Of a DNA stretch of 27,125 bases, positions 1-10,797 are shown piece after piece (position 1 is the stretch's first letter; the number at the start of each line of letters is the position of its first letter). The notes below the pieces were generated by a model, which was given only the letters and a program-made list of their open reading frames with translations, made no database searches and was not told the origin of the DNA. The position numbers and the translations under genes are program-made. This DNA comes from Bifiguratus adelaidae. Taxonomy: Eukaryota > Mucoromycota > Endogonomycetes > Endogonales. The stretch covers positions 1 through 27,125 of the forward strand of contig MVBO01000174.1 in the NCBI GenBank assembly GCA_002261195.1. The letters run 5' to 3'.

Positions 1-303
1 CCGTCCTCTGTGAATGTGCTCCATGGAGATCATGCACCTGTAAATATCAATTGAAACACGTTGCATTGTCATGCTTGCCAAGAGTCTCGTTAAATATCTT
101 CTCGAGTGTACCATCCTCCAGAGTCTGATCTGCAAAGGACCTTGATGATGCTGGCTCTACCGGCATCAGGAAATAGAATTGTCCGCAAGCTTCAACACTT
201 GATTATCCTTCGAGTGAATGGCATCGAGCAATGATTTGTACGTATGTTTATTCTATGTCATAAGGCATTGGTGCAGGCCAATCAAATGAGGGCATGCATC
301 CCT
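1..303. other. Unresolved left edge
   Basis: No gene can be assigned firmly. On the plus strand a frame open from base 1 stops at 52-54 and could be the last codons of a gene entering from the left, convergent with the dehydrogenase. On the minus strand a 50-codon open frame runs from about 205 down to a stop at 47-49 and has coding-like composition (it includes FADQTLEDGTLEKIFNETL), but there is no room for upstream exons because the dehydrogenase stop lies at 304. A good minus-strand acceptor-like string (tgatatttacag) lies near 40-51. These readings exclude each other. Confidence 0.3.
247..252 (-). terminator. Putative poly(A) signal AATAAA of the dehydrogenase gene
   Basis: AATAAA on the minus strand, about 52 nt downstream of the dehydrogenase stop codon. 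Its position fits a cleavage/polyadenylation signal; no transcript end can be seen. Confidence 0.45.
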
Positions 304-1819
304 TCATCCACTGGCCACCAGTTGCTTCCACGTCTTGCCCTCCTTTTTGAGCTTCTCGGTCACTTCATCTTTGAGGTTCCGAGCAATGCCCACACCCTGG
401 AAGGCGAAGGCTGTGTAAAGCTGTACAGCACTGGCTCCAGCTCGAGCAAAATCTAGCACGTCATCGGCTGTTGTGATGCCTCCGCAGCCAATTAAAGGTA
501 CAGCTCCACCAGTGTATTGTCGGAGCGTCTTGAGCGTCTTGAGTGCCTTGGCTTTCAGTGGCGGACCGGACAGACCGCCGGCTTCTTGAATGGTGAGCGG
601 ATCTGCGACACTATTAGCGAGCATATGGGCGCAGAATACTAGCAATACTCACTGCTCTTTAAATCAAGTGGTCTGTCAATGGTGGTGTTGGAGACAATGA
701 CACCGTCGATACCCGAATCTTTGACAGCCATGGCAATGTCTTGTACTTCGTGTTCTGTCAAATCAGGCGCAATTTTGACTAACAAGGGCACTTTTCGGTT
801 GGCTTTGCAGATCTCGTTCCTTGCATTGACCACTTTGCTCAATAGACCTTGCAAGACTTCGCGTCTTTGAAGTGCGCGCAAACCGGGGGTATTTGGAGAG
901 GAAATGTTAATTACAAGAGCATCCGCATAAGGCGCAAATCGCTGCACGCCCAAGACATAATCTTTGTATGCATCCTCTTCTGTGGTGGTCTTGTTTTTGC
1001 CGAGATTGATCCCCAAGATATGACCCTCGTACAGCGATCGATTACCATCCGGGCTCAAATTGTCCAACAAAGTTTGATCAGCCGTAGCGCCATTCAATTT
1101 GGCAATAGAGTCCTGAGCTGGACGATGAAAGACAAAACGCCTTATACGATCTCGAAGGCGATCAAGCACCCGTACATGTCCCTCAGAATTGAAGCCGTAT
1201 CGGTTGATAACAGCGACATCTTCGGGCAAGCGAAACATGCGCGGTTTAGAATTGCCAGGCTAAGAATATAGTGTCGCATAAGGACCGCGAGCGCTGATAC
1301 CATCGTCAACATACCTGCGGTTCCGGTGTGACACTTCCAATCTCAACATAACCAAAGCCGAGATCAAACAATCCATCAATGGCTTCTCCGTGCTTGTCAA
1401 AACCAGCCGCTACTCCAATGGGGTTGCTCAGGCGTTTTCCAAAGATCTGTCGGGGCGTGACTTAGCCAGACTTGTCTCACTGCAGTTGTCAGTTGACCCA
1501 CCTCAGTTTCGAGAACTGGATCGTCCGTTCCTCTATCTTTAGCTGCCAGCTTCCATTTGAGCGACCAAACGGCGAGCTTGTGAGCAGATTCCGGGTCCAT
1601 GGTCGCGTGTATGAGCGGCATGACAACATACTGATGCGCGGCCGATCGCGAATCAAGGTAGTAACTAGTCAGAAACGTCGCTCCTAGCACGGTCGCTGTA
1701 CCGAGCACCACGTTGCGAAACCTAACATACGGTGTATACGAGCTGCTAGAAGGTGCAGTACTAGCAAGTCGCCGTTGAACCACCCACGGCTTCACACCCT
1801 TCAACCCGTGCCGCAACAT
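304..1819 (-). CDS. URA9: Dihydroorotate dehydrogenase (quinone), mitochondrial class 2
   Basis: Oxidises dihydroorotate to orotate in pyrimidine synthesis, passing electrons to ubiquinone at the inner mitochondrial membrane. Exons (minus order): 1819-1502, 1446-1315, 1259-653, 602-304; 1356 nt, 451 aa. Residues 1-30 are Arg/Ser-rich like a presequence, and 36-55 form the membrane anchor. FMN/substrate motifs follow in order: [10 protein letters not shown] (about 119-128), [14 protein letters not shown] (about 233-240), NISSPNT with the class 2 catalytic serine (Ser271, by analogy with human Ser215), VSNTT, EAGGLSG, GCGGI and QLYTA. The last intron (652-603) uses the cag at 605-603; the nearer tag would break the frame. 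Length is normal for the fungal enzyme. The start lies 21 bp from the divergent metaxin start. DHODH identity is certain; the symbol follows the fungal class 2 name. Confidence 0.95.
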
Positions 1820-1840
1820 GAAGTGATATTTGTTGTAGCG
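1820..1840. promoter_or_regulatory. 21-bp divergent intergenic gap
   Basis: Only 21 bp separate the start codon of the dehydrogenase (minus, 1817-1819) from that of the metaxin-like gene (plus, 1841-1843). The core promoters and 5' leaders of the two genes must therefore overlap each other or lie in each other's first exon. No TATA box is visible. A two-codon upstream frame ATG-AAG-TGA (1818-1826) precedes the metaxin start. Confidence 0.6.
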
Positions 1841-2867
1841 ATGCCAACCACTTTAGATCAGCATCCGCTCTTTCCAATCTTACAGAGCTTCAAGTCAGCT
1901 CTGTCTACGTTTCCTCTAAAGACGAACGCGCCAGTGCATACGCCTACGCCTCTCGAGAAGCCAACTCTATTCATTTACGGTCCAGGTCCGCGAAACAGCG
2001 CGTTGAGTTTTGATGCCGAATGTGTTGTTTGGCAAGCATGGTTGACATCGTGTGGCGTAGAGTACGCTACTGAGCACATCAATGAGCCATTATCAGGACC
2101 AAAAGGTAAGTACAGTCAGACAAGAGGTGTTGCTAATATGTTTTTGCCCCAGGCAAGCTCCCCTTTCTGGTGGTACCCGGTGGGAAGACACTCAACACGG
2201 ACCAGATGCAACACTGGCTGTCCAAGAATGTGAGTTACGCGTCCTCTTTTTGGCATCCTTACTAAGCAATCCGTTCCTACTCTAGTATACAGTACACACA
2301 TTAGCCGATCCAGAGAAACAAGCGGACAGTCAAGCCATTATCTCTCTTGTAGAAACAAAACTGCGGGATGCACTTGTAAGCACTTAAACCTCTTTCCATC
2401 TGTGGACCCTAATGATCTTTTCTTTCTAGCTCTTTTCGATATTCTGCGAGGCCACAAACACCCAACTCATGAGACAGACATACTTTGATCATCAATCCTT
2501 TCCACTCCCTCACTTCTTAGCACATCAAGCACGCGAAGGTGCCTTTGATGAGATTCTATTGCGGAATGACACTGTGGTTCGCTCTGAAATCTACAGAGGT
2601 GCTGCTCAAGCGCTCGACGCACTATCCGTCACATTAGGAGAGGACGATTACTTCTTTGGAAGCGCTCAACCCACATTTGTCGATGCCACCGTATTCGGCT
2701 ATCTCCATGTCCTTCTGTCCCGGCCGGTAGGAACATCGACGACGCAACCTACGTTGACCGAAGAACAGTTGGCTCAAGGAAGACAGCTTAGAGAATTGAC
2801 TCTCGAGAGGAAAACCCTAGTAGACTTTGCAAAGCGATGCGTTCGTAATCTCTCAAACAATGGATAA
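1841..2867 (+). CDS. Metaxin-like protein, probable SAM complex subunit (metaxin-2/Sam35 type)
   Basis: Exons 1841-2105, 2153-2229, 2286-2375, 2430-2867; 289 aa. Metaxins are GST-fold proteins of the outer mitochondrial membrane that help insert beta-barrel proteins. Residues 42-110 look like the metaxin N-terminal thioredoxin-like half (PTLFIYGPGP, then KLPFLVVPGGK). Residues 216-241 carry the C-terminal GST signature (DYFFGSAQPTFVDATVFGYL). No membrane segment is visible at the C-terminus, which fits the metaxin-2/Sam35 branch better than metaxin-1 with its tail anchor. The ATG at 1841 is the first usable one: the frame is open further upstream but has no ATG there. Its head-to-head neighbour is another mitochondrial gene. 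The family call is strong; the exact subunit is inferred. Confidence 0.85.
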
Positions 2868-3181
2868 GATTGGGCCATTGCCATGTTGCGTCACGTGATA
2901 GATCGACCAGGCATTCCCTGACGGCCCTTTCTGCGCTGGAGAGCAACAGTTGCACCGATTACGCGCTCGCACACTCATCTAGTCTTGTTAGATGTGCTAA
3001 GGCGACTTATCTATTGCAAGTCTCAACACATTCAGTCTTGTACCCATCTGCTTGGGTGAGTTCGACAATTCCGACGGTCGGCATATTGTTTACCAAGTCC
3101 ATTAGGTGGCACCTTGTACTCAAGATCCCCTCAGACAAGCTTTACAACCGCTTCCTTTGCCTTACTGGGTGAACACCGACC
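2868..3181. other. Intergenic region, SAPS gene promoter
   Basis: 314 bp holding the metaxin 3' UTR and the SAPS gene promoter. No convincing coding frame. The only recognisable element is a TCACGTGA palindrome at 2891-2898. Confidence 0.5.
2891..2898. promoter_or_regulatory. TCACGTGA E-box palindrome
   Basis: A perfect 8-bp palindrome with a CACGTG core, the site recognised by Cbf1/USF-type bHLH factors in fungi. It lies 24 bp after the metaxin stop and about 285 bp before the SAPS gene start, so either gene could be involved. The same 8-mer recurs at 12045-12052, upstream of OMA1. Confidence 0.4.
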
Positions 3182-6100
3182 ATGTTTTGGCGTTTTGGGT
3201 TCCATAGCCCATCCGCAATAGATGCGCTCCTGGAGAAGGATGACGTTACTCTACAAGATCTTATGGAGGAGGACGACTTGCTCCAGGAGTGCAAAGCGCA
3301 CAACCAGAAACTCATCGAGTTGTAAGTTATCTCTGGTGCTTTATGCGTACCGCTCGTGCTGATGTTATATTTGTCTAGCATTCGGGACCCCGCAATACTG
3401 AGTCAATTATACGATTACATTGTCTCTGAAGATTTGGACTTGGAGGAGAATCAGAAGCTCAAGTAGGCTATCGATATGGTGTCTTCCTCAACGCTGACTA
3501 CATCCTCTTTTAGATACCCCTACACAGCCTGTGAAGTACTTTGTTGCGAAACTTGGTCCATCATAGAGGCTATGATGGATAACATTGACCTTTTGGAAAA
3601 GTTTTGGAAGTTCCTCGATCGACCAGCTCCATTGAACAACCTACAAGCTTCTTACTTTGTCAAGGTCATTTCCATGCTTGCCAACAAGAAAACAAAAGAG
3701 GTGGGTGAATCCTCAATAGGCGCAATACTCAATGTCCCGTTCGCTAGGTGGTTACTTTTGTGAAAAACCAACCCGAAGTCGTTCCAAAGCTACTCACTCA
3801 CTTGGACACATCCCCCATCATTGATTTACTGTTAATGTTCATTCGGCTTGAAGAGCTTGCTGATGGATTAGGCGTCGTGGATTGGCTGACCGAAAATGGT
3901 CTACTACCTGCCCTTATTGCTAAACTTGACCCCACCTTACCGAGCGAGGTACGTATAGCCTATATGCCCTTGCGTATGTCAGCTCGACGAAAGTGCTTTC
4001 GTTAACATTTACTATCAGTCGCATTCCATCGCACAACAAGTCATATGTGAAGTTATCCGCCTATCCCAGACGTCATCACCCGACTCTCCAACGATTGGCA
4101 CCAACGCACTTATTTCCAAACTAAAGAGGTGTGATATAGATCATCATGCAGTTCAGGTCGGATGCTCACCGACTGATTTATAGCGAGAAAATCATGACTC
4201 AATTGGTGAACTATATGCTGGACAAACATGCTCCAGAGTCAACGTCATCACTGATCAATGGAATAACCATCGTGATTGATCTGATTCGTCACAACAACAG
4301 GTACCTTTTGCGTTTGGCAACTTTGACGTGTAACTCAAATTTTCGATTACCTAGTGACTACGAGTCAGATCACGTTCCCGGCATGAGCGCCGTCCAACAT
4401 CACCCTAGCACATTCGAACCTGTCCATCTTGGCGAAATGCTCACCGTTATGACAAAACACGTTGGCGAATTTCAGCAATTGTTGCCCAACCCTAGATCCG
4501 TGAACGGCCCGGTGCCCACTGCCATGGGCAGTCAAACACCCCTAGGGTTCGAGCGACTCAGGATATGCGAGCTCTTTGCTGAGCTATTGCATTGTTCGAA
4601 TATGAACAATTTGAATGACTCCCAGACTGAAGACTCGCCGTTTGTGGATGAAGAACCCAAGAACATTCATCATTTCGGTACTACATTGTATCGCTCGAAA
4701 CGAATCTCAAGTGAATTTGCTGATGATGACGAGTCGCAGATCGAGATATCCGAAATAGCCGCAGCGGAACAGCCGGAACAGGAGAAAACGCCTGCGACTG
4801 AACCTGTAACTGACAATCCCAAGGATACCGACAACTTTACCGAGTCACATTCGAATACAGCGGAAGGTGGCCATTCATCTACAGACAACGGGGAGGGACC
4901 TAAGAACGTCAACAATACCACAGACAAGGAGGAGAGCAAGGTGCCGACAAATGACGGAACCGCCGTTGAGATGGAGACATCCTCTGAAAAGACGCTCTCC
5001 ACAGGAGATGCTCTCAAGACTGAGTTCATCAAGCACAAAGTGTTACCGACCTGTTTAGATCTTTTCTTCGAATTCCCTTGGAACAACTTCCTTCATTACG
5101 TGGTCTACGACATGATACACCAATTATTTAATGTCCGGATGGACTTGGATATAAATAAGGAACTGGCAATTTCGGTAGGTCGCATATGCAAGTCGGCACA
5201 CAAAATGCTTACAACTTGATTGCAGGTTTTCATGGATGGCAACATTACTGATCGCATAATTGCTGCCAACAAGGCAAACGAAAAAGCAATGTGAGTGCAG
5301 CTATAGCGTTATGACGGTCCGTGGAGCCATGTCTCACATGTAAATGTTATCCAGAGCCCAACCGCAGGGTCTTCGATTGGGGTACATGGGACACCTTACA
5401 TTCGTGGCGGATGAGGTTGTCAATGTGTTGGAACGGTACCCTGGGGACATTGGAGTCGCTGTCAAAGACTGCATCAAGCAGCCCGCTTGGGATGAATATG
5501 TCAACGATGTCCTCAAGGCGGCCAAGGAACGGGATCGTGTGCCGCTGGGAGGGACACGACCGGGCGAACAACCAGATGAAGATGAGGAAATGGCAGAAGA
5601 TGAATTGACTGGTGAACAGGTGAGTATAATGCCCTGGAAAGAGTTCGCGTCCTAACACGCTTTGCATCAGTTTGCCAAATACCTTAATCGTCAAATGTAT
5701 GGAGTCAAATATCCAGAAGACGATGAAGATGAGGAGGTTGGCGGATGGATGGGGTAAGTGTCAAGCTTGTCAGCCTGGGAATTTCTTTAACATGTGCTTG
5801 TCATTCTCCAGCGGCTTGCCAGATGATCCGTTTAGTGGAGGTCCCACAGCAGGTAAATCCAATTTCGGCGAGGACAGCGACGAGGAAGAGGAGGAAGTTG
5901 TCAATAAGGTTCGTGTAGTAGTTGACAATGCAAGAAAGACAACTCTGAATTTTCGGGAGTAGAGTATGAATTACTGGAACTCTTCTGGCTTCCAAGACAA
6001 TTTCGGAAATGATAATTTTGGCCCTTCAGCAGCTTGGGCGAAGCGAGGTGAATCAAATCCCTTTGGAGATGACAATGACGATGAAGCAGAAGAGCGATTT

Positions 6101-6448
6101 CAAAAGTTTGGTCAGACCATTGATGACGATGACGACGATGACGGTTTCGGTGGCTTCATTAGCTCGGAAGGTGATTCTGCTGGAGCCGGAGGTGACTTTG
6201 ATGCTTTCCAATCGACAACAAGCGGTGATGATCCCAACTGGTCAAAGTTTAGCTCAGATTTCGGCAATTTCGAAAAGATGTCATTACAAGAAGGCTCAAC
6301 GGAAAGCGAACCACAAAGCTCACCAAAAGCAGCAAACAATCCATTCCGCGGCGTAAACTTTGTGAAGGCAGTTAAGACGGCAGAAGAAAGAAGTGAGATG
6401 CGCACCCATCGCTTGGATGATGAGGAGGAGCAAGAAGGTGAAATATAA
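3182..6448 (+). CDS. SAPS-domain regulatory subunit of Sit4/PP6 phosphatase
   Basis: Exons 3182-3321, 3379-3462, 3514-3700, 3748-3948, 4019-4128, 4184-4300, 4355-5174, 5226-5290, 5355-5619, 5671-5753, 5812-5908, 5963-6448; 884 aa. Homologues are yeast Sap155/185/190, fission yeast Ekc1 and human PPP6R1-3, which bind the PP6/Sit4 catalytic subunit and direct it to substrates. The start [20 protein letters not shown] and the later DLIRHNNSDYE are hallmarks of the SAPS helical repeats. An acidic, Ser/Thr-rich insert (about 390-500) interrupts the repeats before the segment around [20 protein letters not shown]. The C-terminal quarter is disordered, very acidic and carries NPF triplets ([13 protein letters not shown]), possible EH-domain ligands. 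The last intron has a weak donor (gttcgt), is 54 nt long, and if kept ends the protein at its own acceptor TAG. Confidence 0.92.
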
Positions 6449-6804
6449 GCATTACTGTACCATTACTTGTCTTTGCGCGCATGCGGCATGGTTTGGAAAC
6501 TGTATTTAAGCATTAGATTACTCTTGTTCAAGTCAAGGCATGTCGGCAAATAGAGATTTTGTGAAGCATCCAATGTCGCACATGATCGTTGGGTAAATAA
6601 TGCTCACCTTTCCTCTGGAGAATCTCTCGCATACGCTTCCCGGTGCGGCAAAAGTCCATCCGGCTCAAAAGGGCAATCCGAGAATTTTGTCGGGTTGTAC
6701 AAGTGTGACATTTCACGCGTTATTCTACAGCCATCGGCACGATAACAACATGTTCTATGAAAATCGGCACATAAGCCGTGACGAGTTGCATCAGAGAGTG
6801 AGGC

Positions 6805-6823
6805 AGAGAGAGAGAGAGAGAGA
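6805..6823. repeat. (GA)n microsatellite
   Basis: A run of alternating G and A in the SAPS-kinase intergenic region. Low complexity, no other feature attached. Confidence 0.8.
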
Positions 6824-6958
6824 ACGCGAGTGGCAAGCAAGTACCGGCAAGTGAGGGGAAGGGTAAGAAGTCTTACTAGTCCATATTTACCCACTACCAT
6901 GTGCTTTGTTGTTTGTCCGTCTGATGCAAACCCTTTACCGTTTTGGCCATGCGATGGA

Positions 6959-6986
6959 ATGCATCATCCTTAATTTGGTGATGCAT
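6959..6986. repeat. Imperfect inverted repeat (ATGCATCA / TGATGCAT)
   Basis: Arms ATGCATCATCC (6959-6969) and GGTGATGCAT (6977-6986) pair over 10 bp with one bulged T around a 7-nt AT-rich loop. It lies about 370 bp before the kinase start. It could be a transcription-factor palindrome or an RNA hairpin; nothing decides between them. Confidence 0.4.
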
Positions 6987-7357
6987 AGCCATGAATTCAT
7001 TCGGTGGGGGTGAAAAGTCATGATACTCAGGACCGTAACCAACCAAGAGTCAAATGTCAAACCTTTGACAGATGAGCGCAACACTCCTAGCGCTTTTAAT
7101 GTCTGTCTATGGTTGCTAACAGCAGAGACCTGAAAAACGCCCCTTTTTTGCTCTCCTTGCAATTAATTTGAAACGGTGTGTACCTTGTACCTTTTCTCAT
7201 CCTCTTGCATCTCTTTTTTACCACACTTGCTCCCTACTCATATGCTCGCACATTCTCCAATTTGAATAGAGCGGCATTGATCTGAAACCACGATCTGTGC
7301 TGCGGAAAGAGCTGTCTTGGTACTCGTTTAGAGACATTGGAACACCTTACACAAGAC

Positions 7358-10300
7358 ATGACTGTGCAAGCGTTTGATGGCGTAGCGGTGGTTCCCAGCA
7401 GTTCTACTTCTTCCACCGGACGTGATGCAAAACTGCAAACGTCGATCGACAAGTTCTCTCCGCATGCGCTGCTATCCTCCCCTCCCTTTCCGGTATCCCC
7501 GTCAGCGGCTAAAGCACATTACGAATCGACGGACGTGCGGAAAAGTGGGCACTATCGATCACGCAAACAAGCCATGTTTGGACCCTATTTGCTACTTCAA
7601 ACGGTGGGAGAAGGTGAATTTGGCAAAGTGAAGCTTGGTATCCATGTGGAAACCGGTGCAGAGGTAAGTTTGAGGTACAAGATGCATGCCGAAGGCGTGT
7701 TACGTGTTGCAAAGGTTCCAAACGTGGCAACCCGACTGTGCAACCGCAACTGTCAGTCCACTTACGCGCGTTCCTAGACGGCGGTCAAATTAATCAAGAA
7801 GGAGCATGTGGGTACAAGTAGTCGACTGTCCAAAGTGGAGCGTGAGATTCTTGCGCTAAGGGTAAGCACTCCTTCAGCAGTAGACTAGTGTGCTTACCGG
7901 TGTGGTCATCAGCGCGTTCGCCATCCCAATATCGTTCGACTGTACGATGTGATTGAAACCGAGCGATACATTGGCATCGTTCTAGAGTACGCTTCAGGTA
8001 AGTCACGACGTACGCTATCGGCATGCGACTGATGCACATGGTCCATAGGGGGTGAACTGTTTGAGTACATTTTAGCGCATCGCTATCTCAAGGAGAAGGA
8101 CGCCTGTCGACTGTTTGCTCAATTGGCCAGTGGGGTCGATTACCTGCACAAGAAGAAGATTATCCATCGAGATTTGAAACTGGTCTGTACGCGTTACTCG
8201 TGGTTTGCTGCATGGCTTACGTTTTACTATAGGAAAACTTACTCTTGGACCGACATCGCAACATGATCATCACAGACTTTGGGTTTGCCAACGACTTTGA
8301 ACAACGTGGAGACGAATTGATGGCCACCTCTTGCGGATCACCTTGTTACGCTGCACCTGAACTTGTGGTGTCTGACGGCATGTACGTTGGAAGTGCCGTA
8401 GACATATGGTCTTGTGGGGTCATTTTGTATGCCATGTTGTGCGGTTATCTTCCATACGATGACGATCCCGATAATCCCGATGGGGAGAACATCAATCTAC
8501 TCTACAAGTATATCCTGACGACGCCGCTCGTCTTTCCCGACTATGTCTCTGCCGAAGCACGGGATCTCTGTCGTCGAATGTTGGTGGCCGATCCTACGAA
8601 GCGATATACCATGGTAGACATTATGCGACATCGTTGGGTGTCCACCTATCGATCACTTTTCGCCAAGACCATTGATGAGCTTGAAAAAGAGGCATCTGAG
8701 GCGCCTTTGCTGGGCTTGTCGAATTTCGGCAAGGAAGCGTTCCGTGTATCTGAATTCAGGGAACCGCAGGCGCCGACCATGATCAGAGAAGGTCATCACC
8801 ACCGCGTGTCGATGGACCAAGATGCGCTTCTTGAAATGGGCGATAGTATGACATTGGCGCCAGGAACCTCAAAAAATACGCTCAATGCCTCAGCGGCTTC
8901 AGACGACCAGCCAGCCACAGCCGATGACCATATCCCGTCGGCTGCAGCATCGAAGGCTGAGCCGCAAGCCATCGAGAATCCGTTGCCCCTCCACATCACC
9001 AAGGCCACATTGAAACCCGCACCCGAACCAACCGCATTGTCCGAATTACTCGCGCCCTCAACATCCTTTGCCCGCAGGCGAATGCCAAGTTCATCCGAGT
9101 CTGGCAAGACACGACCCGTCACTGTCTTTGTGGAAAGTCAAAGTCAAAGCGCCCATGATATACTCTCATCGCCGCTCCAGAGCGACGTCATGTCCAATCG
9201 ATCCTATTCGGAGAGCATACAGTTTCGACCGGTCAGCAATGCTTTGCTTAGTCCGGTACTACCCAAACAGCGGCCTATCGCTTTCTCCACGCCAAGCCAG
9301 CCAAGAGGAGCATTGGCATCGTCGTCCAAGGCGACGGCAATCAAACGGCAATCGCGAGGATACTCGGCAGAAAAATTCTTTAAACGCCTCAGTTCAGCTG
9401 GCGAGGCGTCTCCGAGACCTACTCAGAGCGTTTCTACATCAGCAGCGGCATCCTTTGGCAACACGAAAAGGGAGAGTTTACCCAATGCCAGGACGAGCAT
9501 GGTTATCGCGGACCAACCTGCATCTACGAATAGGGTCCTGCAATCTCCACGTCCTCCACGGATGATCTTTGGACGAAACCGGCAAAAGGCGCTGAGTATG
9601 GGAACAAAGCCCGAAGCACTCGAACGATTGGACATGCATGCTTCTCCGGAATCGGGCGTTGAAAACATATCGTCCATTGCAACCCCCAAATCACCTCGGT
9701 CACCACCACCGCTGGCCGCTTCTCAATCGGAGCTCACCACCATCGTCGTACCCTCCAAGACCAGAAGTACGGGCAGAAAGGTGATTGAGTGGCTCAAGCG
9801 GAAAAGTCACGCTGTAGAGCCATCGCAGCCCACCGCGCCCAAATCCGTCTCCATACCCCGCGCAAACCTATCCGTTCATCCAGGCACGCAACCACTTTTG
9901 CCTGCTGGAGCCAAGACTGGTGGTTCTTATCGACCAGCACCGACAACAGATGAAAAGATACGAACACATTACGGTGTCTTTGACAAGGATGCCTTGACAT
10001 CCATGGCGCCTCTCGACATCATGGCGGATATACGAACGACCTTGACGGAGATGGGCATCGGCCATGTTCAAGTCCATGAACTCAAGGTGCTGTGCACACG
10101 ACCGCGTCGTGCATCCGCTCCTCCCAAATCACCTCGTATGGACAGTTTTAGTGCCAGACGGCTCTCTGCTACCGGATCACCCCTCGCGACCTTTTTCCGT
10201 CGTGGATCCCATCCGTTGCGGCGGCCCAACCAACCATGGACAATGCCCACCATCGAGAGCAGTTTGAATGCTCCATCATCGGATGCGCAACGTCAATTGG

Positions 10301-10695
10301 CCGATGAAGCATCACAAGAGTCCAATCCTGCCCTCCTAACCAAACCACCCACGTTCGCAGACAACGAAGCAACCCGTCCCCCGCAACCCCCATCGACCCT
10401 CTACGGCAATGCCACCCAAGACAGCGGCGACGAGATCCGCTTCCACGTGGAGGTATGCAAGGTCAAGCACATGCCGCATCTGTACGTGGTCGACGTGCAC
10501 CGAATCCGGGGCAGCATCTGGTCCTTCAAGTTCATTTACGGTACCCTGTTGCGACGGCTTGGATTGCAACAAAAGGGCGGGTATATTCCTACACGGGAAT
10601 CGATTTCGCATCTGCAAGGCAAGCTAGCGCCCACCCATCCTGCCACGAACCGGTCTGACACCTGGGGAATGCAAAGCCTGATCATTACAAAATGA
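7358..10695 (+). CDS. KIN4: Kin4-type serine/threonine kinase with C-terminal KA1 domain
   Basis: Exons 7358-7663, 7778-7861, 7913-7997, 8049-8182, 8233-10695; 1023 aa. The kinase domain (about 77-335) has the glycine loop GEGEFG (84-89), lysine K106, HRDLK (198-202), DFG (218-220) and an activation segment ending [11 protein letters not shown]. The stretch [20 protein letters not shown], followed by [20 protein letters not shown], is typical of Kin4/Ppk1-like kinases rather than Snf1 or Gin4/Hsl1. In yeast Kin4 inhibits mitotic exit when the spindle is misplaced; that role is not assured here. Residues 340-770 are Ser/Pro-rich and disordered. The KA1 domain, a membrane-lipid-binding module, appears in two halves (about 780-825 and 938-980) split by about 110 low-complexity residues. 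The start is the first ATG in frame; the frame extends upstream only with non-ATG codons. Confidence 0.9.
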
Positions 10696-10797
10696 TCCAG
10701 AACGCAATGTGTAAATGGTCTTTATACCCCTTTCTTTTGATAGACAGATAGACTTGCGCCATCTATCGATATATACAATTGTTTTATCTATGACACC
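10696..10797. other. Convergent 3' gap between kinase and OMA1
   Basis: 102 bp between two stop codons on opposite strands; the 3' UTRs very probably overlap. AT-rich, no gene. Confidence 0.5.

Larger units (their letters stand above)
6449..7357. other. Long intergenic region upstream of the kinase gene
   Basis: 909 bp without a convincing gene. It holds the SAPS 3' UTR, a short GA microsatellite (6805-6823), an imperfect hairpin (6959-6986) and a pyrimidine-rich tract (about 7145-7235) that probably belongs to the kinase promoter. Frames of 60-100 codons on both strands overlap one another and show no family motif. Confidence 0.5.

Noticed and set aside
1-126. Plus-strand frame with closely spaced Cys residues (CEC...CTCK...) resembling a SWIM zinc finger
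   Set aside because: Spacing does not match CxCxnCxH, and the frame ends without context.
244-456. Plus-strand open frame of 70 codons opposite the end of the dehydrogenase
   Set aside because: It is the antisense shadow of the conserved GCGGI and QLYTA region; no family motif of its own.
849-1271. 140-codon plus-strand frame
   Set aside because: Fully antisense to the main DHODH exon, whose motifs are unambiguous.
2870-3172. 100-codon plus-strand frame between metaxin and SAPS genes
   Set aside because: Composition is not protein-like, there are no motifs, and it starts 3 nt after the metaxin stop; treated as UTR/promoter.
6600-6900. Overlapping plus (84 codons) and minus (98 codons) frames in the 909-bp intergenic region
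   Set aside because: They overlap each other and the GA microsatellite and show no recognisable domain.
10169-10393. Minus-strand frames inside the kinase C-terminal region
   Set aside because: Shadows of the long kinase exon, which is supported by the KA1 halves and by the frame.
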